From positions 19,853 through 83,852 of the forward strand of contig JBJXFB010000059.1 of NCBI GenBank assembly GCA_046155895.1: a stretch of DNA of 64,000 bases, in the 5' to 3' direction. This DNA is from DASYPQ01 sp046155895. GTDB taxonomy: Bacteria > Planctomycetota > UBA1135 > GCA-002686595. Within the stretch, counting starts at the first letter, position 1. Each line of letters starts with the position of its first letter. Below, piece after piece: positions 46,467-55,389 of the stretch. The position numbers were made by a program, and so were the translations under genes. Below the pieces are notes generated by a model, which was not told where the DNA came from, searched no databases, and worked only from the letters and a program-made list of their open reading frames with translations.

Positions 46467-47666
46467 ATGCGCCCCCTCCAAGTCGCCCTGATCGGCCAGA
46501 AGTTCATGGGCCGCGCCCACAGCAACGCCTGGGGGCAGGTGAATCGGTTCTTCGAGCTCCCGCGCGAGGTGGGGATGCGCACGGTGGCTGGCCGCGACGA
46601 GCGTGAGCTCGCCGCGTTCGCGCGGCGCTGGGGCTGGGCGAAGCACACGACGGATTGGCGGACGATCGCCGAGGATCCCGAGGTCGAACTCGTCGACGTC
46701 GCGACGCCGAACGACGTCCACGCCGAGCAGTCGATCGCGATGCTGGAGGCCGGGAAGCACGTCGCGTGCGAGAAACCGCTGGCCGGGACGCTCGCCGACG
46801 CGCGCAAGATGCGCGACGCCGCCGCGAAGGCCGCGAGGAAGCGCGCCGGCCCGAAGACCTTCGTCTGGTTCAACTACCGCCGCTGTCCCGCGCTCGCGCT
46901 CGCGTGGCAGCTCGTGCGCGAAGGCAAGCTCGGCCGCATCTACCACGTCCGCGCGCAGTATCTTCAGAGCTGGGGCGGCCCCGACACGCCGCTCCTGTGG
47001 CGCTTCGAGAAGAGCCGCGCCGGATCGGGAGCGCACGGCGACCTGAACGCCCACATCGTCGACCTCGCACGATTCCTGACCGGCGAGGAGGTGGTCGAGA
47101 TCCACGGCGCCGTGTCGCGGACCTTCATCACGGAGCGCGCGCTGCCGGCGGAGAAGGGATCGAAGGGGTCGTCGCTGGGCGGGAAGGGGAGTCGCAAGAA
47201 GGGCAGGAGCGACGTCGACGACGCCGTGCTGTTCCTGGCGAGCTTCTCGGGCGGCGCGGTGGCGAGCTTCGAGGCGACGCGCCTCGCGACGGGGCACTTG
47301 AACGCGAATTCGATCGAGCTGAACGGGGAGAAGGGCGCGCTGCGCTTCGATTTCGAGGACATGAACGTGCTCGAGTACCACGACGCGACGATCGGGCCGC
47401 GGACGGCCGGATGGCGGCGGATCCTCGCGACTTCCGCCGCGGGAGCTCATCCCTACGCCGCGAACTGGTGGCCCGACGCGCACGTGCTCGGCTACGAGCA
47501 CGGCTTCACGAACATGGCGGCCGACATCGTGCGCGCGGTGTGCGGGAAGAAGCCGGAGGTGCCGCTGCCCGACTTCGCGGACGCCTACGAGACGCAGCGC
47601 GTGCTCGAGGCGGCGATGGTGTCGGCGTGGGAGCGGAGCGCTGTCAAGCTCCAGGAAGTCCGCTAA
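46467..47666 (+). CDS. Gfo/Idh/MocA family oxidoreductase
   Basis: A 399-residue NAD(P)-dependent sugar oxidoreductase. The Rossmann fold opens VALIGQKFMGRAHSNAW, in which the second glycine of the usual GxGxxG is replaced (GQKFMG). The active-site block CEKPLAGTLADARKM carries the family EKP motif with its lysine. The C-terminal alpha/beta dimer domain follows from about residue 135, interrupted by a Gly/Ser/Lys-rich loop near residue 235 that looks like a lineage insertion. Such enzymes often make or reduce 3-keto sugars. The start is the ATG at 46467. An isomerase gene follows after 28 bases, suggesting a shared pathway. Confidence 0.88.
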   Translation: MRPLQVALIGQKFMGRAHSNAWGQVNRFFELPREVGMRTVAGRDERELAAFARRWGWAKHTTDWRTIAEDPEVELVDVATPNDVHAEQSIAMLEAGKHVACEKPLAGTLADARKMRDAAAKAARKRAGPKTFVWFNYRRCPALALAWQLVREGKLGRIYHVRAQYLQSWGGPDTPLLWRFEKSRAGSGAHGDLNAHIVDLARFLTGEEVVEIHGAVSRTFITERALPAEKGSKGSSLGGKGSRKKGRSDVDDAVLFLASFSGGAVASFEATRLATGHLNANSIELNGEKGALRFDFEDMNVLEYHDATIGPRTAGWRRILATSAAGAHPYAANWWPDAHVLGYEHGFTNMAADIVRAVCGKKPEVPLPDFADAYETQRVLEAAMVSAWERSAVKLQEVR

Positions 47667-47694
47667 GCTCGATCGCGAACGCAAGGAGATCCCC

Positions 47695-48744
47695 ATGCCC
47701 CGTCCCGTTTGCCTCTTCACCGGCCAGTGGGCCGACCTCCCGCTCGAAAAACTCTGCGAGAAGGCCAAGACCTTCGGCTACGACGGCCTCGAGCTCGCGT
47801 GCTGGGGCGACCACTTCGACGTTCAGCGCGCGCTGAAGGAGAACGACTACTGCGCCAAGCAGTGGGAGCTCCTCTCCGACTACGGCCTCGCCGCCTTCGC
47901 CGTCAGCAACCACCTCGTCGGCCAGGCCGTCTGCGACCCGATCGACGAGCGCCACCGCTCCATCCTCCCCGAGCGCATCTGGGGCGACGGCAGCCCCGAT
48001 GGCGTCCACAAGCGCGCGACGGCCGAGATGATCGACACCGTCAAGGCGGCGCGGCGCTTCTTCGACGCGGCGCCGCAACCCGTCCGCGACTACCTCACGA
48101 AGCGCACCACACGCACCGTCGTCGTCGGCTTCACGGGCAGCCCGATCTGGCACCTCCTCTACTCCTTCCCGCCCGTCACTCCGGCGCAGATCGAGGACGG
48201 CTACGCGCGCTTCGGCGCGGCGTGGAGGCCCATCCTCGCGGCCTGCGAGTCCGCGGACGTCGGCTTCGCGCTCGAAGTCCACCCAACCGAAGTCGCCTTC
48301 GACACCGTCTCCACGCGCCGCACGCTCGCCGCCGTCGGCAACCACCCGCGCTTCGGCCTCAACTTCGATCCGAGCCACTTCGGCTACCAAGGCGTCGACT
48401 ACCTCGGCTTCCTGCGCGAGTTCGGCGCCAAGATCTGGAACGTCCACGTCAAGGACGTCTGGTGGAGCGACCGGCCCACGGAAGCCGGCGTCTTCGGCGG
48501 GCACACGAGCTTCGGCGACAAGTCACGCTTCTGGGACTTCCGCTCGCCCGGCCGCGGCAAGATCGACTTCGAAGGCATCGTCCGCACGCTGAACCACACC
48601 GGCTACGCGGGTCCGCTCACGGTCGAGTGGGAGGACCCGATGATGGACCGCGAGTTCGGCGCGAGCGAGGCGGCCGAGTTCACCCGCCGGCTCGACTTCC
48701 CCCGCAGCGCGCGCGCGTTCGACGCGGCGTTCTCCGAGGGATGA
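47695..48744 (+). CDS. Xylose-isomerase-like TIM-barrel sugar isomerase/epimerase
   Basis: A 349-residue protein of the AP-endonuclease-2/xylose-isomerase-like family. The barrel begins with TGQWADLPLEKLCEKAKTFG and YDGLELACWGDHFD. The metal site is visible as FALEVHPTEVAF (Glu), GLNFDPSHFGYQG (Asp, His), VHVKDVWW (His) and LTVEWEDPMMDREFG (Glu). These enzymes isomerise or epimerise sugars or keto-sugars. The ATG at 47695 has AAGGAGAT upstream, a strong ribosome site. It forms a pair with the upstream Gfo/Idh oxidoreductase. Together with the DUF1080 protein at 52786 this suggests use of oxidised sugars. Confidence 0.9.
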   Translation: MPRPVCLFTGQWADLPLEKLCEKAKTFGYDGLELACWGDHFDVQRALKENDYCAKQWELLSDYGLAAFAVSNHLVGQAVCDPIDERHRSILPERIWGDGSPDGVHKRATAEMIDTVKAARRFFDAAPQPVRDYLTKRTTRTVVVGFTGSPIWHLLYSFPPVTPAQIEDGYARFGAAWRPILAACESADVGFALEVHPTEVAFDTVSTRRTLAAVGNHPRFGLNFDPSHFGYQGVDYLGFLREFGAKIWNVHVKDVWWSDRPTEAGVFGGHTSFGDKSRFWDFRSPGRGKIDFEGIVRTLNHTGYAGPLTVEWEDPMMDREFGASEAAEFTRRLDFPRSARAFDAAFSEG

Positions 48745-48767
48745 GCAGGGTGGACGGATCTAGGTGA

Positions 48768-50591
48768 TCAGGGGCCCCAAGCGATCGAGCCCATGTTCGT
48801 CAGGTTCGTGCTGATCGCGGTGCTTCCGCAGGGCCCGCTCGCCTGTCCGTCTCGGTAGACGTTGAAGTAGAAGCGCGTCTCCGGGGGGAGGATCCCGTGT
48901 CCCGGGAAAGACGCCGACCTTCCGCTCACGCTCATGTCGCCCATGCCCGGCTTCGACAGCGATCCGCCGAAGGCCTGGCCGGTGTAGAGGCGCTTCAACG
49001 ACCCGCCCGTCCCGATGCAGCGCACGCCGGCGCCGCTCCCGACGCCAGTCGTCGGTGTCGCCGAGCCCGGCTTGTAACTGAAGAAGACGTTCAACACTCC
49101 GCCCCCCGTCGTCAGCCGGTGGTTCGTCGTCGTGAGGATCACGCTGTCGGAGCCCACCGACGCGGTGCCGCTCGCGTTCAGCACCGCTCCGCTCGTCGAT
49201 CCCACGCCGAAGTTGGCGCAGCCGCCGGCCGGGTTCGCCGGCTGGCCGCACGGACAGGAGATGACTCCGCCCGTGCCCGGGAAGCACATCGGGGTCATGG
49301 TCCCGCCGCCTCCCAAGGGCGTCTCGACGATGCTGATCGCCGCCGGACCGCCCGGGAAACCGGGCGAGCTGCCGACCTGGATCCTGAACACCGCACCGGT
49401 CGTGACCGAGATCGAGAGCTCGCTCTCCGTTCCGCTGAATCCGCAGATGTCGTCGCTGCACGCCAACGCCGCGCCGGCCGGACATCCTCCACCGACGTAC
49501 ACCGCGAGGCTCGTGTTCACGGCCGTTGTTCCGCACGTGCTGATCGTCGCCGTTCCGTTGACCGAGGCGGTCCAGTTGAACCACAGGTCCTTCTGGATCC
49601 CGCCGCAGGGATTCCCCTGCCCTTCCGCGCCGGTCGTCGCCATCGTGTTGTCGTAGGAGGCTCCTCCCGGGTTGGCCGTGTCGGGCGTCGCGCACGAGTC
49701 GTTCGCCGGGATCGGCGTGACGTCGAGGCGGAAGGTCCCGGCGCTCTGCGTGAAGATGTTCCCGCCCCCGATCTGGAGCGCGTAGCCCGCGCCGGACGTG
49801 ACGGGCCACTGGACCAGGCTCTGGGGAGGTCCGCACGCGTCGTCGTCGCACGCGATCGAGATCCCCGCGGGGCAACCCGTGCCGCCGTAGGCCGCGATCT
49901 TCGTGTCGGTCAGCGTCTGCCCGCAGGTATCGAACTGCGCGACGCCGGTGACCGGCGCGGTCCACGAGTACCAGATGTCATTCGTCGCAGCCGGACACCC
50001 GGGGTTCGACTGACCCTGGGTGCCGGTCGTGGCCATGTTGTTGTTGAAGCCGAAGAACCCCGTTCCGCTCACCGAGGCGGGCGTCGTGCAGTCGTCGGTG
50101 GCCCCGGTCGGTGCGGGCAGGACCCGGAAATCCCCGGTCCCCGGCGACCCGAACGGAGACGTTCCGATCTGGATCAGGAACATCTGTCCCACGGTCGCCG
50201 TGAAGGGCAGGAGCGACTGCACGGCGCACCCGTCGTCGTCGCACCAGATCGCTCCTCCCGGAGGACACCCCAGCGCCGGGTAGATCGCGACCTTCGTGTC
50301 GACGGTCGTCTGCTGGCAGGTCGAGACGACGAAGTCGCCAGCCGCCGGCGCCGTCCAAGTGAACCAGACGTCGGTCAGCACGTCCGTCTGGCCGAAGACG
50401 TTGCAGGCCGCGGTGGTCTGTCCTTCGGCCGGATTGGTCGTGGCCGTCGTGAGGTCGAAGGCGTGCGGGCCGGGACCGACGACCCCCTGCGCGCCCGCGC
50501 ACGAATCGGATCCCTGGGCGAGAGATCCGGGAGAGAGGATCGCGACGGAGACGGGGATGGCCAGGACGAACGGAATCGCGATGGGCTTCAT
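48768..50591 (-). CDS. Large secreted repeat protein with cysteine-rich C-terminal module
   Basis: A 607-residue exported protein: signal peptide (MKPIAIPFVLAIPVSVAIL to about residue 26), then three repeats of about 130 residues. Each repeat has the order DSC, DVWFTWTAP, STC, DTKVAIY, GCP, CDDDGC and a closing IQIG strand pair. These are beta-sandwich modules with conserved cysteines, likely disulfide-bonded. The last 170 residues start CPCGQPANPAGGCANFG and end NLTNMGSIAWGP, a second type of cysteine-containing C-terminal module. No enzyme motif is seen; adhesion or surface-layer use is possible. The gene lies alone on the minus strand inside the sugar gene set. Family name not recognised. 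Confidence 0.78.
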   Translation of the reverse strand: MKPIAIPFVLAIPVSVAILSPGSLAQGSDSCAGAQGVVGPGPHAFDLTTATTNPAEGQTTAACNVFGQTDVLTDVWFTWTAPAAGDFVVSTCQQTTVDTKVAIYPALGCPPGGAIWCDDDGCAVQSLLPFTATVGQMFLIQIGTSPFGSPGTGDFRVLPAPTGATDDCTTPASVSGTGFFGFNNNMATTGTQGQSNPGCPAATNDIWYSWTAPVTGVAQFDTCGQTLTDTKIAAYGGTGCPAGISIACDDDACGPPQSLVQWPVTSGAGYALQIGGGNIFTQSAGTFRLDVTPIPANDSCATPDTANPGGASYDNTMATTGAEGQGNPCGGIQKDLWFNWTASVNGTATISTCGTTAVNTSLAVYVGGGCPAGAALACSDDICGFSGTESELSISVTTGAVFRIQVGSSPGFPGGPAAISIVETPLGGGGTMTPMCFPGTGGVISCPCGQPANPAGGCANFGVGSTSGAVLNASGTASVGSDSVILTTTNHRLTTGGGVLNVFFSYKPGSATPTTGVGSGAGVRCIGTGGSLKRLYTGQAFGGSLSKPGMGDMSVSGRSASFPGHGILPPETRFYFNVYRDGQASGPCGSTAISTNLTNMGSIAWGP

Positions 50592-50747
50592 GACGTGATC
50601 TCCGGGGACATACCCCCAGGATAGTCGGAGTCCGGAAAGCGGGCGTAAGTCCTGGGCCGTTTATCTCCAACTCGATCCGCCGCGGAGAGCCCCCTAGACT
50701 GTCGCCCCCTCGCTGCGCGGGTCCACACGCGCTGGCTGGAACTCCGG

Positions 50748-52079
50748 ATGAACCGCCCTCCCGCGCTGCTCCCGCGCCTCTCGGCCATGATGTTCCTGCA
50801 GTACGCGATCTGGGGCGCGTGGCTGCCGATCCTGTGGCCCTTCCTGGCCGTTCACCGCGGCTTCGACGAATCGCAGATCGCGACGATGTTCGCCGTGGGG
50901 GCGATCGGCGCACTCCTCGCCCCCTTCGTCGCGGGACAGATCGCCGACCGCTTCTTCGCGACGGAGAAGTTCCTCGGCGCGAGCCACCTCCTCGGCGCTG
51001 TCCTCGTCTGGCAGCTCGCGAATCTCGACTCCTACTACGCCTTCCTGCTCTTCTCGCTCGCGTATTCGGTCCTCTACGCCCCGACGCTCGCGCTGACGAA
51101 CTCGCTCGCGTTCCATCACCTCGAGGACCGCGACAGGCAGTTCGGCCGGGTGAGATTGTGGGGGACCGTCGGCTGGATCGTGGTCGGCATCGCGGTCGGA
51201 CAGTGGCTCCTCCACCGCCACACCCCGAGCGGACCGGAGGTCACGCCCGCGATGGTCGAGGCGGCCCAGGCGGCCGGGCGCGCCGACGCGTTCCGCCTGT
51301 CGGCCGTCCTCGGGGCGATCCTCGGGATCTACTGCCTCTCCCTGCCCCACACGCCGCCGTCGAAGGGCCAGAGCGAGTACGCCGCGTTCGCGGCGATCTC
51401 CGCAGTGCGGCGGAATCCCCTGCTGACGCTCTTCCTCGTCTCGATCCCGATCTCCTGCATCCACCAGTTCTACTTCGTCCACACCTCGGGCTTCCTCTCC
51501 GCCTTCCAGAACAAGGCCGCGAGCTCGATCAACTCGGTGCTCGGCGTCGGCGGCGGGGGATTGATGACGATCGGACAGATGTCGGAGATCCTCGTGCTGG
51601 CCGGCATCCCGCTCTTCGCCAAGCGCGTCTCGCGCAAGACCCTGCTGCTCGTCGGGACCGCGGCCTACGCGCTGCGCATGGCGCTCTTCGCGCACGTCGA
51701 CGCGCTGCCGTTCCCGCCCATCGCCACGCTCGTCGCGGGCGTCGCGCTGCACGGGCTGTGTTTCGGATGCTTCATTTTCGTCGCGTTCATGATCGTCGAC
51801 GAGGAGACGAGTCCCGACGTCCGCGCGAGCGCGCAGAGCCTCTACAACCTCGTCATCATCGGCGTCGGCATCATCGTCGGGAGCCTGACGGCCGGCCGCG
51901 CTGCGACCTGGGCCAAGGGCGCGAGCCCGCGCCTCGACTACGCCGACCCCTCGCAGACGCACGCGCTCTTCGAGGTTCCCATGTGGGCCGCCCTCGCCTG
52001 CTTCCTCCTGCTCGTCCTGTTCTACCCCTCCAGAGCTTCCGCATCATGCATGCCCTCCTCGCTCTCCTCCTCGGCCTAG
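50748..52079 (+). CDS. MFS transporter of the nucleoside:H+ symporter type
   Basis: A 443-residue membrane protein with twelve predicted helices. It resembles the NupG/XapB/YegT group: the start (RLSAMMFLQYAIWGAWLPIL) and the loop FGRVRLWGTVGWIVVGI are characteristic of these nucleoside or related sugar symporters. A hydrophilic loop of about 40 residues separates helices 4 and 5. The end overlaps the start of the next gene by 34 bases, so the two are translationally linked. The substrate could be a nucleoside or a sugar-derived compound; the surrounding keto-sugar-type genes favour the latter, but only by position. Confidence 0.87.
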   Translation: MNRPPALLPRLSAMMFLQYAIWGAWLPILWPFLAVHRGFDESQIATMFAVGAIGALLAPFVAGQIADRFFATEKFLGASHLLGAVLVWQLANLDSYYAFLLFSLAYSVLYAPTLALTNSLAFHHLEDRDRQFGRVRLWGTVGWIVVGIAVGQWLLHRHTPSGPEVTPAMVEAAQAAGRADAFRLSAVLGAILGIYCLSLPHTPPSKGQSEYAAFAAISAVRRNPLLTLFLVSIPISCIHQFYFVHTSGFLSAFQNKAASSINSVLGVGGGGLMTIGQMSEILVLAGIPLFAKRVSRKTLLLVGTAAYALRMALFAHVDALPFPPIATLVAGVALHGLCFGCFIFVAFMIVDEETSPDVRASAQSLYNLVIIGVGIIVGSLTAGRAATWAKGASPRLDYADPSQTHALFEVPMWAALACFLLLVLFYPSRASASCMPSSLSSSA

Positions 52080-52789
52080 GCGTTGCCGGAGTCCAGCGCC
52101 CGCGTGATCCGTGGGTGTTCCGGTGCGTCCTCGATCAGAAGCCGCGCATCGTGACCCTGGCCCTGTCCAACGAGATGTGGGTCGCCTACGACGCGACCAC
52201 CTGCGGGATCTACAAGGCCTGGAAGGGCGGCGTGAACTTCGACGGACCCGTCTACACGACCGTGCACGGCCCACAGCCGACGAGCGTCGGCACTTCGTAC
52301 ACCGAGGGATTCGAGGGCGACGTGTGGGAGGCCAACGTCGCGGGGAAGGCAGTTCCCGTGCGCGCGGTCTGGCGCGGCTACCTGTTCAACGGCGATCACG
52401 TCGCGCTCCAGTTCGAGATCGAGCTCCCCGACGGCCGCAAGATCGCCGTGCAGGAGTCTCCCGAGTTCGTGACGGCCGAGAAGCTCTTCGACACCGCGCG
52501 CCGCGAGGAGCTCGTCCTCGCCGAGGGCCATCCCGGCCTGCTGCGCAATTTTCTCGCGCGGGACATCCCCGACGACACGAAGATCACCTTGAAGGTGCGG
52601 ACGGACGCCGAGAGCAAGCTCGCCGAGACGCTCGAGCGCGAACGATTCGTCGACGTGGTCGACGCCGCGGGCGAGACGCGGACGCAGGTCATCTCGCACC
52701 TCGTCCTCACGCGCCAGCGCCCGGGCTCGAACCTGATCCTGTTCTTCGCTCCGCTGCCCGCGCCGACGGAGAAAGCCGAGGGCAAGTGA
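52046..52789 (+). CDS. Exported hypothetical protein
   Basis: A 247-residue protein with a short signal peptide (MHALLALLLGLGVAGVQ). The body contains DPWVFRCVLDQKPRIVTLAL, KAWKGGVNFDGPVYTTVHG and GYLFNGDHVALQFEIELPDG. This beta-rich module is one I know next to cytochrome-c or DUF1080 sugar-degradation proteins in Bacteroidetes and Planctomycetes; I give no family name. It starts inside the transporter gene (other frame), and its TGA overlaps the GTG start of the next gene (GTGA). The three genes thus form one translational unit. A periplasmic sugar-binding role is inference. Confidence 0.7.
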   Translation: MHALLALLLGLGVAGVQRPRDPWVFRCVLDQKPRIVTLALSNEMWVAYDATTCGIYKAWKGGVNFDGPVYTTVHGPQPTSVGTSYTEGFEGDVWEANVAGKAVPVRAVWRGYLFNGDHVALQFEIELPDGRKIAVQESPEFVTAEKLFDTARREELVLAEGHPGLLRNFLARDIPDDTKITLKVRTDAESKLAETLERERFVDVVDAAGETRTQVISHLVLTRQRPGSNLILFFAPLPAPTEKAEGK

Positions 52790-55389
52790 TTCCGCTGCTC
52801 CTCGCCCTCGCGCAGGACCTCGCCGCGCCCGCGCCGCGCGATCCAGGTCTCTCCGTTCGCTTCTTCTTCGTCGGCGAGCCGATGGAGAGCCTCTTCCCGC
52901 TCGTCGCGGGGCAGACGCCGAACGTCTCGGTCGTGCTCCCCGTGCTCGATCTCGCGAGCGACCAGGACGACACGGCCGAGGGCATGCAGTACACCTTCGT
53001 CACGGTCGTCGACGGCTTCCTGATCGTCGAGGAGCCGGGGACCTACGGCCTGCGGCTCGTGTCCGACGACGGCTCGAAGCTGTGGCTCGACGGATCCCCC
53101 GTGATCGACCACGACGGTCTGCACGCGCCCCAGGCGAAGGACGCCGTGATCGAGCTCGCCGCGGGAGAGCACCCGCTCCTCCTGAAGCACTTCCAGACCT
53201 ACGGCGGCTGGCGGCTCGCGCTGCAGTGGAAGCCTCCCGGCGCGGCGGACTTCACCACGATCCCGGAATCCGCGCTCGCGTGTCCGGCGGGCGAGGTGCG
53301 GGTCACGGCGCCAGGGCCGAAGAAGATCATCCGTCCTCTCGATCGAGGTTCACCCGGCGACGGCCAGCCTCTCGCCGACGTGCACCCGAGCCTCGACCTC
53401 GCCACGGTGCGCCCCGAGGGCTTCGAGCCCAAGGTGGGGGGCATCGCCTGGCTACCCGACGGACGGATGCTCGTCTCGACCTGGGACGCGGCGGGGTGCG
53501 TCTACGTCCTCGACGGCGTGCAGGGCGACGACTTCGCGAAGATCACGGCGAAGAGGTTCGCAGCCGGGCTCGCCGAGCCGCTCGGGCTCGCCACGGTCGG
53601 CGCGCGGATCTTCGTGCTCCAGAAGCAGGAGCTGACCGAGCTCGTCGACCGCGATTCGGACGGCGTCGCGGACGAGTACCGCTGCGTGGCGAGCGGCTGG
53701 AACGTCACCGCGAACTTCCACGAGTTCGCCTTCGGCCTCGTCGCGAAGGACGGTTGGCTGTACTTCAACCTCGCGATCGCGATCGATCCGGGCGGGAAGA
53801 GCACGCAGCCGCAAGTGCACGATCGCGGCGAGGCCATCCGCGTTCGGATCGAGGACGGCGCCGTCGAGCGGGTCGCGCACGGCCTGCGCACGCCGAACGG
53901 GATCGGACTGGGGCCGGGCGGCGAGATCTTCCTGACCGACAACCAGGGCGACTGGCTGCCGTCGAGCAAGCTCCTGCGTCTCGAGAAGGACGCCTTCTAC
54001 GGATCGCGCGCCGTGCTGCTCGAGGCGGCCGCCGAGCTCCCGGTGGCGCCGCCGGTCCTGTGGCTGCCGCAGGACGAGATCGGGAACAGCCCGGGGAATC
54101 CCGCGCTGATCCCCGAGGGTTGGGGTCCCTACTCGGGCCAGCTCTGCCATGGCGACGTCACCCACGGAGGCGTGCAGCGCGATTTCCTCGAGGTGATCGA
54201 CGGGGTCTGGCAGGGCGCCGTCCTGCGCTGGACGCAGGGGCTCGAGGCCGGCGTGAACCGCATCTCGTTCGGGCCGGACCGCGCTCTCTACGTCGGCGGG
54301 ATCGGTTCGACGGGGAACTGGGGACAGGAGGGGAAGCAGAGGTTTGGTCTGCAGCGCCTGCGCTATAGCGGCCGGCCGGCCTTCGAGATCCTCGCACTGC
54401 GGGCGAAGAGCGACGGCTTCGAGATCGAATTCACCGAGCCGCTGGCTGCCGGCGTCGGATGGGAGCCCGAGAACTGGCGCGTCGAGCAGTGGCGCTACGT
54501 GCCGACGACCAAGTACGGCGGCCCCAAGGTCGATCCGGAAGTGCTCCCCGTCGCGCGCGCGAGCGTGTCCGTGGATCGCCGCAAGGTCTCTCTGCGATTG
54601 GACGGCCTGAAGGAGGGCCACGTCGTCTACCTGCACGTCGTCGGCCCCGTCGTGTCCGATTCGGGGCGCGGACTGTGGTCGACGGAGGCCTGGTACACGC
54701 TGAATCGCATCCCGAAGTCGAACCCGCTCGTCCTCGCCGACCCGCCGCCTCCGCCGCCGCAGAACGTCCTCACCGCGGCCGAGCGCGGCGACGGCTGGCA
54801 GCTCCTCTTCGACGGGAAGTCGACGAAGGGCTGGCGCGGATTCAAGCAGAAGGGGATGCCCGCGGGCTGGAGCGTCGAGAACGGCGCGCTCGTCCGCGTC
54901 GGCGAAGCCGGCGACATCGTGACGGAGGAGGAGTTCGGCGACTTCGAGCTCTCGCTCGAGTGGAGGATCCAGCCGGGCGGGAACAGCGGCGTGTTCTTCC
55001 GCGTGTCCGAGGACCACGACCACGTCTGGGAGACCGGGCCCGAGATGCAGATCCTCGACAACGCGGGTCACGGCGACGGTCTCGACCCGCGGACCTCGGC
55101 CGGAGCGGACTACGCACTGCACCCGCCGCGCTGGGACGCGACGCGGCCGGTGGGGATGTGGAACCAGATCCGTCTCCTCGGCCGCGGTCCCCACGTCGAG
55201 CACTGGATGAACGGCAAGAAGCTGCTCGAGTACGAGCTGTGGAATCCGGAATGGGCCGCGCTCGTCGCGGGCAGCAAGTTCGCCTCGATGCCGGGATTCG
55301 GGAAGAACCGCAAGGGCCGGATCGCCCTGCAGGACCACGGAGACCGGGTGGAGTTCCGGAACGTGAAGATCCGGCGACTGGATCCCTGA
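52786..55389 (+). CDS. PA14 / sorbosone-dehydrogenase-like propeller / DUF1080 protein
   Basis: An 867-residue exported protein with three parts. Residues of about 20-150 form a PA14 carbohydrate-binding-type domain (YGLRLVSDDGSKLWLDG). Residues of about 190-540 resemble a glucose/sorbosone-dehydrogenase-like six-bladed propeller (VGGIAWLPDGRMLVSTWD, LRTPNGIGLGPGGEIFLTDN). The last 200 residues are a DUF1080 domain (WQLLFDGKSTKGWRGF, FELSLEWRIQPGGNSGVFFR), known as a 3-keto-disaccharide hydrolase. The GTG start overlaps the previous stop. It probably binds and cleaves oxidised polysaccharide fragments outside the cell. Which of the two catalytic-type parts is active is not known. Confidence 0.85.
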   Translation: MIPLLLALAQDLAAPAPRDPGLSVRFFFVGEPMESLFPLVAGQTPNVSVVLPVLDLASDQDDTAEGMQYTFVTVVDGFLIVEEPGTYGLRLVSDDGSKLWLDGSPVIDHDGLHAPQAKDAVIELAAGEHPLLLKHFQTYGGWRLALQWKPPGAADFTTIPESALACPAGEVRVTAPGPKKIIRPLDRGSPGDGQPLADVHPSLDLATVRPEGFEPKVGGIAWLPDGRMLVSTWDAAGCVYVLDGVQGDDFAKITAKRFAAGLAEPLGLATVGARIFVLQKQELTELVDRDSDGVADEYRCVASGWNVTANFHEFAFGLVAKDGWLYFNLAIAIDPGGKSTQPQVHDRGEAIRVRIEDGAVERVAHGLRTPNGIGLGPGGEIFLTDNQGDWLPSSKLLRLEKDAFYGSRAVLLEAAAELPVAPPVLWLPQDEIGNSPGNPALIPEGWGPYSGQLCHGDVTHGGVQRDFLEVIDGVWQGAVLRWTQGLEAGVNRISFGPDRALYVGGIGSTGNWGQEGKQRFGLQRLRYSGRPAFEILALRAKSDGFEIEFTEPLAAGVGWEPENWRVEQWRYVPTTKYGGPKVDPEVLPVARASVSVDRRKVSLRLDGLKEGHVVYLHVVGPVVSDSGRGLWSTEAWYTLNRIPKSNPLVLADPPPPPPQNVLTAAERGDGWQLLFDGKSTKGWRGFKQKGMPAGWSVENGALVRVGEAGDIVTEEEFGDFELSLEWRIQPGGNSGVFFRVSEDHDHVWETGPEMQILDNAGHGDGLDPRTSAGADYALHPPRWDATRPVGMWNQIRLLGRGPHVEHWMNGKKLLEYELWNPEWAALVAGSKFASMPGFGKNRKGRIALQDHGDRVEFRNVKIRRLDP

